Source: Flavobacteriales bacterium (lineage in GTDB: Bacteria > Bacteroidota > Bacteroidia > Flavobacteriales > Flavobacteriaceae). From it: DNA of 28,018 nucleotides. The first letter of the stretch is position 1. Every line of letters begins with the position of its first letter. Location: the NCBI GenBank assembly GCA_027032855.1, contig JALVLX010000153.1, positions 1-28,018 on the forward strand. The letters are read 5' to 3'. The notes under the pieces were generated by a model. The model was not told the origin of the DNA and searched no databases. It worked only from the letters and a program-made list of their open reading frames with translations. The position numbers and the translations under genes were made by a program. Positions 1-6,335 of this stretch are shown piece after piece.

Positions 1-2
1 TC

Positions 3-155
3 GGGATTACCGTGTCTATGCTTTATATTTTATTTGACCGGATTTTTGGTATTATGGTTATCAAGTCCGGCTTTAATCCGTTTTTTGCCGCTTGGATTCC
101 CAATATCATTTTCGGTATTTTGGCGGTGTATTTGGTTATGCGGGCTAAGAAGTGA
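3..155 (+). CDS. LptF/LptG-family permease, C-terminal end (5' part outside window)
   Basis: The reading frame is open from the window edge and ends at the TGA at 153-155, leaving about 50 residues. The visible part is a hydrophobic helix, a short stretch with SGFNPFFAAWIPN, then a last hydrophobic helix ending MRAKK. This resembles the extreme C-terminus of YjgP/YjgQ (LptF/LptG) permeases, where a P-x(2)-AAW-x-PN segment precedes the final helix. Known role of the family: inner-membrane subunits of the ABC exporter that moves lipopolysaccharide across the periplasm. Which paralogue this is cannot be told from the fragment. The small membrane gene 12 bases downstream is probably co-transcribed. 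Confidence 0.7.
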   Translation, partial: GITVSMLYILFDRIFGIMVIKSGFNPFFAAWIPNIIFGILAVYLVMRAKK

Positions 156-167
156 TAATTTATAGGT

Positions 168-479
168 ATGTTTACAGCCATAATTTTTATATTCTTTTCA
201 GTTTTGTTTTTCAAACCGTTAATACGTCTGACGGGTAAATTCTTATTGTTATTATTCTTGCCGGTATTAATGATTTACTATCTTTTTATTCCTGAGAAAA
301 GAGGAGAAGTTTTGAAAGTGTTAAGCGTTTTTTTATTGCCGTTTTATTTCTTCTTTTTGCCTTTTATCGTAGCTTTTAAGAAACGACAGACAGAACCCGG
401 ATTAGCTGTAGGCTTAACGGTTCTTTGGTCGTTGACTTATGTGATTTTGACGATTGATTTATTTAAGAGTTTTGGGTAG
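168..479 (+). CDS. small multi-pass membrane protein, unknown function
   Basis: 103 residues and very hydrophobic. Likely membrane helices are at about residues 3-20, 24-44, 47-70 and 80-98, with short charged breaks (PEKRGE near 43-48 and KKRQTE near 71-76). I recognise no motif. The ATG at 168 lies 12 bases after the stop of the LptF/LptG-like gene, so the two probably share a transcript. The following 212 bases (480-691) hold no gene; they contain the first copy of a 20-bp direct repeat and a promoter-like element for the next operon. The call rests on frame, length, hydrophobicity and position. Confidence 0.6.
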   Translation: MFTAIIFIFFSVLFFKPLIRLTGKFLLLLFLPVLMIYYLFIPEKRGEVLKVLSVFLLPFYFFFLPFIVAFKKRQTEPGLAVGLTVLWSLTYVILTIDLFKSFG

Positions 480-481
480 CG

Positions 482-501
482 TAAGTTCAATTAGTAAATG
501 C
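482..501 (+). repeat. 20-bp direct repeat, left copy
   Basis: The sequence taagttcaattagtaaatgc occurs exactly here and again at 10459-10478 in the same orientation. The two copies lie just outside the first and last genes of the HEPN/nSTAND/LRR/CorA-like module. The match stops at position 502. An exact 20-mer is unlikely to recur by chance in 28 kb even at this base composition. It may be an attachment-site duplication, the scar of an insertion, or a dispersed genomic repeat. No integrase or transposase is seen beside it. Confidence 0.75.
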
Positions 502-603
502 GACTTTTAGGAACATAAATAAAGACTTTATTTTATTCTCTTTCCTTTGTTCTTATTGGCTTTTAGTATATAAAAAACAAATATTTATAACAATTTTTTT
601 TAT

Positions 604-611
604 TATATTTG
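604..611 (+). promoter_or_regulatory. candidate Bacteroidota -7 element for the nSTAND/LRR operon
   Basis: TATATTTG matches the Bacteroidota sigma-ABfr -7 consensus TAnnTTTG and lies about 80 bases before the ATG at 692, behind an eight-T run at 594-601. No good -33 TTG is at the usual distance, so support is limited. It is the best promoter candidate in the 212-base gap before the five-gene module. Confidence 0.35.
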
Positions 612-691
612 ATTTTCAGAAACATAAATTTTAGAAATTACTCATTCCGGTTTTTATCAAACAAGAATGTTTTTAATATAAAAGTTGAAAT

Positions 692-1756
692 ATGGAAAAC
701 AACAATGAAAAATTGATTATTACTATCGTAAAAGGTATGGTAAATTATTTGGATGATGGGGGAGAGCTCGAACAAAAGTATAATTCTTATCTCGAATCAA
801 ATGATGAACGTGATAAATACGGCAAAAACAAGTACAAGGAATTGGGCAATATGGTTTATATTAATTTTCCATTACCAATAGGTACACCTTTAAGGCAATT
901 TTTTAGCTTGGAGTTTGGAAAATTAGAACGTTTTCGCAAGATGATGATAGTCTTTGACAGACTTTTAAAGTATGTATTATACACCATGGTAGCCGAACTA
1001 TGGGATATGGTAAAACAAAAAAATATCACTTTATCCCCGGAAGTTCAAAAGACTTTGGAAGAATGGTTTCATGCCTCTGATTCTAAAGGAAAACTTTGGA
1101 AACATATAAAAGTAATCACAAAATTTTATAAAGAAACCAACACGAAATATCTTGATGCCATAGAGCTTCATACTATTTTTACCGATAGCGTCAAGAAGAA
1201 AATTTCAGCACTAATTGAAGTCAGAAATTATGCTTCCGATCACAAGGATAACGACTTGGAACGAATAGATTTTGCCGGAGTGGAAAATCTTTTTGCGGAA
1301 ATAATGCAAAACTTTTCTTTTGTGGTAAAACGAAAATTTGTAATGATTGAAAAGATAGCTGTTTATAAACAAAAATATGAAAATGTTGAATATCAACATA
1401 ATATCAAAGAATTTGAAACAGGACAAATCTTGAAACAAAAAATTGACAGTTATTATGAAAATAATGCCATTGCACTCATTGATAATATTTACAAAAAACC
1501 TGAATTTTATCTTAACCTGAGTCCTTTGATAATTTTTATCAATAAGGAAGAAAAAGACGGTTCTTCTCAAGGATTTCAATTTCTCAAAACAATCATAAAA
1601 GGTATAGGAATATTTAACAAGCAGGCATCATCAAACAAACTGATTTATGAAATAGTAAAAGATAAAGGTACAACAGTTAAAATAGACGATTACAATGTAG
1701 CGCTATTTAATAAGATGAAAGAGGATTTGCTCACAACCAAAACCGGAGAAAAATGA
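692..1756 (+). CDS. HEPN-like protein preceding an nSTAND NTPase
   Basis: 354 residues, mostly helical and charged, with no signal peptide or membrane helix, so probably cytoplasmic. I do not recognise the family by name. One stretch, ALIEVRNYASDH, holds R178-N-x4-H184 (an R-x5-H) at the end of a hydrophobic helix. This resembles the R-(polar)-x(3-5)-H signature of HEPN domains, which in many defence and toxin systems form metal-independent RNases when dimerised. It is followed by another helical stretch (FAGVENLFAEIMQNF), as in four-helix HEPN folds. The stop overlaps the start of the nSTAND gene by four bases (ATGA at 1753), so the two are translationally coupled and probably act together. 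If HEPN is right, it would be the effector switched by the NTPase. The motif is short and could be coincidental. Confidence 0.5.
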   Translation: MENNNEKLIITIVKGMVNYLDDGGELEQKYNSYLESNDERDKYGKNKYKELGNMVYINFPLPIGTPLRQFFSLEFGKLERFRKMMIVFDRLLKYVLYTMVAELWDMVKQKNITLSPEVQKTLEEWFHASDSKGKLWKHIKVITKFYKETNTKYLDAIELHTIFTDSVKKKISALIEVRNYASDHKDNDLERIDFAGVENLFAEIMQNFSFVVKRKFVMIEKIAVYKQKYENVEYQHNIKEFETGQILKQKIDSYYENNAIALIDNIYKKPEFYLNLSPLIIFINKEEKDGSSQGFQFLKTIIKGIGIFNKQASSNKLIYEIVKDKGTTVKIDDYNVALFNKMKEDLLTTKTGEK

Positions 1757-3612
1757 GACAAAAACAAATATTCAAATTTTTAGATCCATACCTGAAAGAA
1801 GATAAAAACTATTTTTTCGGAAGGGAAAAAGAGACTTATGAAGTATTTTATAAACTCGGAGAATCAAAATTGTTACTTCTATACGGCGCATCCGGTACCG
1901 GTAAAACAAGTATTCTAAACTGTGGTGTGGCAAATATGTTTGATGAATCGGATTGGTTCCCCATTGAGGTAAGGAGAAAAAATAATATTATCAAATCTCT
2001 TTCTCTTGAGATTGAAAAGATATTAAATATCAGTGTTACGGATTTGGAAAACATTGATCAATATTTATATTCTGTCTATTTGGAAAATTACAAACCCGTT
2101 TATCTTATTTTCGATCAGTTTGAGGAATTGTTTATTTCCGGTAGTAGCGAAGAAACTGAACAGTTCAAAAAAATTCTAAAACAGCTATTAAATGCAAGTT
2201 TTGACCTCAAGGTAATATTGTCTATACGGGAAGAATATCTCGCTTATATTACAGATTTTGAAGATGAGATACCCGGTATTTTTGAAAATAAAGTGCGTAT
2301 TGAGAAAATGTCTCCGGTAAAAGCCAGAGACGTGGTGCTGAAAACCTGCAAAGCTTATGGCATAGAATTACAGAATGACGAAGAAACTGCAAAAAAAATA
2401 ATAGAGCTACTCGGAAGTCACCGTTTTGGGATAGAACTGACGTATCTACAGGTATTGCTGGATAAATTGTACCGTATTGCTTACAAGAAAAATCCGGACT
2501 ATATAGTTTTTGATGATGCCGTTATAGCGGAAGCCGGAACTGTTGAAGATGTTCTCGCGGATTTTCTCGAAGAACAACTTCACAAAATGGAAGATACCAA
2601 ACTTGCATGGCAAATACTCAAAACATTTGTCTCGGCAGAGGGGACCAAATTGACGCTCAGCAAACAAGCAATCAACGACACACTTAAAGGGCGGAAAATA
2701 AATATCACACAAAAAAGTCTTAATAAATATATCAATGCCTTCCTCAATATAAAGATACTGCGATTGCTCAATGAAGAAGAAGGGGATTTTTATGAATTGG
2801 CTCATGATAGTCTTGCCAAAAAGATATACGAAAATATGACTTCGGAAGAAAAACTTACTCTCGAAGTCCGGAATTTTTTAGTAACATCATACAAAAATCA
2901 TCTTCATACCGGAGGATTGCTCAATAAAAATGATATTTTCTACATTGAGCCATATATCGATAAATTGAATATTGACAAGGATATATTGCAATTTTTCAAC
3001 AAAAGCAAGGCGCATATCCGGAGAAAAAAAATGATAATGATTGCATTGGTATCCTTTGTTGTCTTGATACTGACCGGTATTACTATTTATTCACTGCAAC
3101 AAAAAGCTAAGGCGGAAAAAGCTTATAGAGACTTTAAGCAAGCCCAATACAAAATAAATATTAACAAAGCTGAAAATGCCCAAAAGTTGCCGGATTACAA
3201 AACGGCTATAGACTATTATAATGTAGCAAAAGAATTTATTGACACAGTTGATAAGTCCCCCAAAAATATCTCTCTTATTAAGTCTATTGATTCCGTTATT
3301 GATGTTTGCCAACAAAAATTGAACAAAAAGCTTGAATTTGAAAAATTGCTGTCTCAATCCGATTCATTAAAAAATGAAAAGATGTATGTAGCAAGTCTTA
3401 ACAAACAAATCCAAGCTCAAAAAACAGGTTATAAAGATATCAGCAATCAAATCATAAAGAATTGGCAAGAGATGAAATCCGAGCTCAATAAAAGAAAAAA
3501 AGATTATGAAGAATCGGAAAAATATATACTGAGTAAAAAAGTAGAAGCCAGATTGGATAGCCTTTGTCAATTGATGAAAGAAAATAATTTGATAGATAGT
3601 TGTAACAAATAA
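1753..3612 (+). CDS. membrane-anchored nSTAND P-loop NTPase with extracytoplasmic TPR-like tail
   Basis: 619 residues. After YFFGREKE (20-27) comes a Walker A, GASGTGKTS (45-53), then Walker B YLIFDQFEE (117-125) with acidic D121 and E124-E125, and a sensor-like LSIREEY (156-162). A winged-helix-like region near 285-345 ends in ELAHDSLAKK (348-357), the HD-S-LA signature seen after the NTPase core in nSTAND1-type proteins. A single membrane helix follows (about 426-446), with HIRRKK (421-426) at its N-terminal edge, so the NTPase should be cytoplasmic and the last ~170 residues outside. That tail is charged and helical; its first part (about 465-525) looks TPR-like and resembles the N-terminus of the two downstream LRR proteins. 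STAND NTPases are known ATP switches that oligomerise on signal. No sensor repeats are attached; the LRRs are on separate downstream genes. Confidence 0.85.
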   Translation: MRQKQIFKFLDPYLKEDKNYFFGREKETYEVFYKLGESKLLLLYGASGTGKTSILNCGVANMFDESDWFPIEVRRKNNIIKSLSLEIEKILNISVTDLENIDQYLYSVYLENYKPVYLIFDQFEELFISGSSEETEQFKKILKQLLNASFDLKVILSIREEYLAYITDFEDEIPGIFENKVRIEKMSPVKARDVVLKTCKAYGIELQNDEETAKKIIELLGSHRFGIELTYLQVLLDKLYRIAYKKNPDYIVFDDAVIAEAGTVEDVLADFLEEQLHKMEDTKLAWQILKTFVSAEGTKLTLSKQAINDTLKGRKINITQKSLNKYINAFLNIKILRLLNEEEGDFYELAHDSLAKKIYENMTSEEKLTLEVRNFLVTSYKNHLHTGGLLNKNDIFYIEPYIDKLNIDKDILQFFNKSKAHIRRKKMIMIALVSFVVLILTGITIYSLQQKAKAEKAYRDFKQAQYKININKAENAQKLPDYKTAIDYYNVAKEFIDTVDKSPKNISLIKSIDSVIDVCQQKLNKKLEFEKLLSQSDSLKNEKMYVASLNKQIQAQKTGYKDISNQIIKNWQEMKSELNKRKKDYEESEKYILSKKVEARLDSLCQLMKENNLIDSCNK

Positions 3613-3624
3613 TATTGATGTAAA

Positions 3625-6270
3625 ATGAAAAAACTACTCTTATCCATTGTATTTATTGCTATGACCTTTGTTGCGAAGGCACAAATAGACGATTACCGGT
3701 ATTTAATGAATGAAGCGGATAAAGACTTCAAAGCCCAACGGTATATCGATGCTTTTGCCGGCTACGACCTGGCAAAAGACGCTTTAAACAGCAACAATCC
3801 AAAGCATTTGCCTTATATCAAAGAGGCAAAAAAGAAAAAAGAGATATGCAAAAAAAAGATAGAGCAACAGCAAAAGGCATTGAAAGTCGCATTGCGAAAA
3901 GCAAAAATTGCCCTTAATCGTGCCGATTCTCTAAACCGGATAAACCAAAAAATAATCAATGCCTTTTATTTTTATGATAATAAATTTGCATTGGCTTATA
4001 GAAATTACAATTATGGCTATATTGACAAGCAGGGAAACGTAAAAATAGACTATAAATACGATGAAGCAATACCGTTTGATAGGGCCACAGGATTTGCTAA
4101 AGTAAAAAAAAATAACACCTATTATTTAATCGACACAACCGGCACCGAATACAAACTGGCTACCGATGTGGCACAACTGGATAGTAGTATTGAAGCATTG
4201 GATTTACACGGAAAAGAACTAAAAAGCATTCCAAAAGAAGTATTTAATACTACGCAATTAAAAATACTGTTTCTATCAGGAAATAATATTTCAACTCTTC
4301 CCGCTGAAATTGGTCAATTGTCCTATCTTTCGGAATTGGATTTAAGCGATAATGAACTCACTGCTCTTCCCCCAGAAATTGGTCAATTGTCCTATCTTTC
4401 GGAATTGTATTTAAGCGATAATGAAATCACTGCTCTTCCCCCAGAAATCGGAAAACTTTCTAAACTAAAGAAATTGGATTTAGGTTCATTTTTTAAAGAG
4501 AATAAATTAACTGTTCCTCCAGAAATTGGTCAATTGCATAACCTTACTTTTTTAGATTTAATGAATAATAACCTCACCTTTCTTCCCTCTGAAATCGGTA
4601 AATTAACCAAGCTAACCGAATTAAATTTAAGCTTTAATAAGCTCTCCACACTGCCACCTGAGATTGGTAAATTGACCAAGCTAATTGAATTAGATTTAAC
4701 CGGTAATCAGCTCACCACACTGCCATCGGAAATCGTACAATTAACCAATCTAACCAAATTAGATTTAAGCTCAAATCAACACACTGCATTGCCCGCTGAA
4801 ATCGGTCACTTGACCAATCTAACTGAATTAGATTTAAGTAATAATCAGCTCATCACACTACCCCCTGAAATCGCTCAATTGCACAATCTTACCTATTTAA
4901 GATTAAATAATAATAAGCTTACTAAACTTCCCCCTGAAATCGGCCATTTGACCAAGATAACCGGATTATATTTAAGTGATAATAAGCTCACCTTACTTCC
5001 CCCTGAAATCGCTCAATTACACAATCTTACCTATTTAAGATTAGATAATAATAAGCTTACCAAACTTCCAGCTGAAATCGGTCAATTATCCAATCTAACT
5101 GAATTAGATTTAAGTAATAATCAGCTCATCACACTACCCCCTGAAATCGCTCAATTGCACAATCTTACCTATTTAAGATTAAATAATAATAAGCTTACTA
5201 AACTTCCCCCTGAAATCGGCCATTTGACCAAGATAACCGGATTATATTTAAGTGATAATAAGCTTACCTTACTTCCCCCTGAAATCGCTCAATTACACAA
5301 TCTTACCTATTTAAGATTAGATAATAATAAGCTTACCAAACTTCCAGCTGAAATCGGTCAATTATCCAATCTAAAGAGATTAAATTTAAGGGATAATAAA
5401 CTTACAGCTATTCCCCCAGAAATTGGTCAATTGTCCAATCTTTATGATCTTAACTTAAGCTTTAATCAGCTCACCACATTGCCACCTGAAATCGGCCATT
5501 TGACCAATCTTACCTATTTAAATTTACTTAATAATCAGCTAAATACACTACCTCTTGAAATTGGCAAGCTTCATAGGTTGAGGAAGCTATATTTTGATGG
5601 TAATAATATATCCGCCATTCCGGATGAAATTTTAAATATGAACATTTTTTCCGCAAAAGTTTTATCAATTATTGCAGGACAGTTTTTCGATAAAAAGAAT
5701 TATAAAGAAGCCTTAAAATGTTATCTTAAAGCAGTTGAAAAAGACAGTTCAAACAAATATGCTTATGCTAATGCCGGACTGTGCTACCGGCTACTTGGAG
5801 ATTATAAAAACGCCATTAAATATTTTAATAAAAGACTTACATTCGATAAAAACAATATTTGGGCTTTGAATCAGTTGAGATATACCTATTCAAAGATGAA
5901 AGAATACAATAAAGCTTATGAATATGCCAAACGCTTGACAACGTTAGAACCCGGGAATTATAATTATCACTACGGTATTAGCTTTTATGCATTATTCGTC
6001 AATAAACCTAAAGAAGCGATAAAGGCGGCAAAAAAAACACTGGAACTAAAACCGGATGCCTTGGGTGTGGAAACAAACCTTGCCCTTGGCTATCTGCTTT
6101 CCAATCAATGGGACAAAGCGGAGGCTATCTATAAAAAGTGGAAAGGCAAGCATTTTCCGGATGATGACAAATTGTGTGATGAGGTTTTTTTACAAGATAT
6201 AAAAGACCTTGAAGCCGCAGGCATCAAGCACAAAGACTTTGAGAAAGTAAAGAAAATGTTTGAAAAATAA
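3625..6270 (+). CDS. secreted TPR-like / WG-repeat / LRR / TPR protein (first paralogue)
   Basis: 881 residues. A Sec signal spans 1-19 (MKKLLLSIVF...AKA, cleavage before Q20), with no lipobox. Then come a TPR-like helical unit with coiled coil (about 22-110), a WG-type repeat (about 115-180; GYIDKQGNVKI and YYLIDTTG), about 21 leucine-rich repeats of 23 residues (about 189-672; consensus LPPEIGxLTxLTxLxLxxNxL), and three to four TPRs (about 675-830; KEALKCYLKAVEKD, KNAIKYFNKRLTFD). The LRR class is the type used for protein-ligand recognition. The fifth repeat is irregular, with about five extra residues (GSFFKEN), and four repeats are duplicated almost perfectly in the DNA. The gene starts 12 bases after the nSTAND gene. 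A nine-A run at 4104-4112 could be slippage-prone. I infer an extracytoplasmic sensor or partner for the nSTAND protein; the ligand is unknown. Confidence 0.85.
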   Translation: MKKLLLSIVFIAMTFVAKAQIDDYRYLMNEADKDFKAQRYIDAFAGYDLAKDALNSNNPKHLPYIKEAKKKKEICKKKIEQQQKALKVALRKAKIALNRADSLNRINQKIINAFYFYDNKFALAYRNYNYGYIDKQGNVKIDYKYDEAIPFDRATGFAKVKKNNTYYLIDTTGTEYKLATDVAQLDSSIEALDLHGKELKSIPKEVFNTTQLKILFLSGNNISTLPAEIGQLSYLSELDLSDNELTALPPEIGQLSYLSELYLSDNEITALPPEIGKLSKLKKLDLGSFFKENKLTVPPEIGQLHNLTFLDLMNNNLTFLPSEIGKLTKLTELNLSFNKLSTLPPEIGKLTKLIELDLTGNQLTTLPSEIVQLTNLTKLDLSSNQHTALPAEIGHLTNLTELDLSNNQLITLPPEIAQLHNLTYLRLNNNKLTKLPPEIGHLTKITGLYLSDNKLTLLPPEIAQLHNLTYLRLDNNKLTKLPAEIGQLSNLTELDLSNNQLITLPPEIAQLHNLTYLRLNNNKLTKLPPEIGHLTKITGLYLSDNKLTLLPPEIAQLHNLTYLRLDNNKLTKLPAEIGQLSNLKRLNLRDNKLTAIPPEIGQLSNLYDLNLSFNQLTTLPPEIGHLTNLTYLNLLNNQLNTLPLEIGKLHRLRKLYFDGNNISAIPDEILNMNIFSAKVLSIIAGQFFDKKNYKEALKCYLKAVEKDSSNKYAYANAGLCYRLLGDYKNAIKYFNKRLTFDKNNIWALNQLRYTYSKMKEYNKAYEYAKRLTTLEPGNYNYHYGISFYALFVNKPKEAIKAAKKTLELKPDALGVETNLALGYLLSNQWDKAEAIYKKWKGKHFPDDDKLCDEVFLQDIKDLEAAGIKHKDFEKVKKMFEK
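4189..5625 (+). repeat. 69-bp LRR-coding repeat array (first paralogue)
   Basis: The DNA repeats with a 69-base period, one 23-residue leucine-rich repeat per unit, about 21 units. Most units carry a form of ctgaaatcggtcaattg...aatctaac...aatttaag. The period is broken at the fifth unit near 4477-4515, where five codons are inserted. Such arrays are prone to unequal recombination, and one such event is visible at 4814-5365. Confidence 0.85.
4814..5365 (+). repeat. 276-bp tandem duplication inside the LRR array
   Basis: Bases 4814-5089 and 5090-5365 are adjacent copies of one 276-base unit, which is exactly four 69-base LRR units. I find one difference, C at 4989 against T at 5265; identity runs on to 5098/5374. 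Other units in this array differ from each other at many positions, so this is a recent, in-frame four-repeat expansion. Confidence 0.9.
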
Positions 6271-6335
6271 TGTAGATATTTAGGAATATGTTTTTGAGAT
6301 GAAACCGGTATGATTAAAATAATACTTTTAAACTG

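Noticed and set aside
1753..1756. Four-base overlap between the HEPN-like and nSTAND genes as a frameshift
   Set aside because: Both frames end and begin normally at ATGA and both proteins have sensible ends; this is the usual arrangement of translationally coupled genes.
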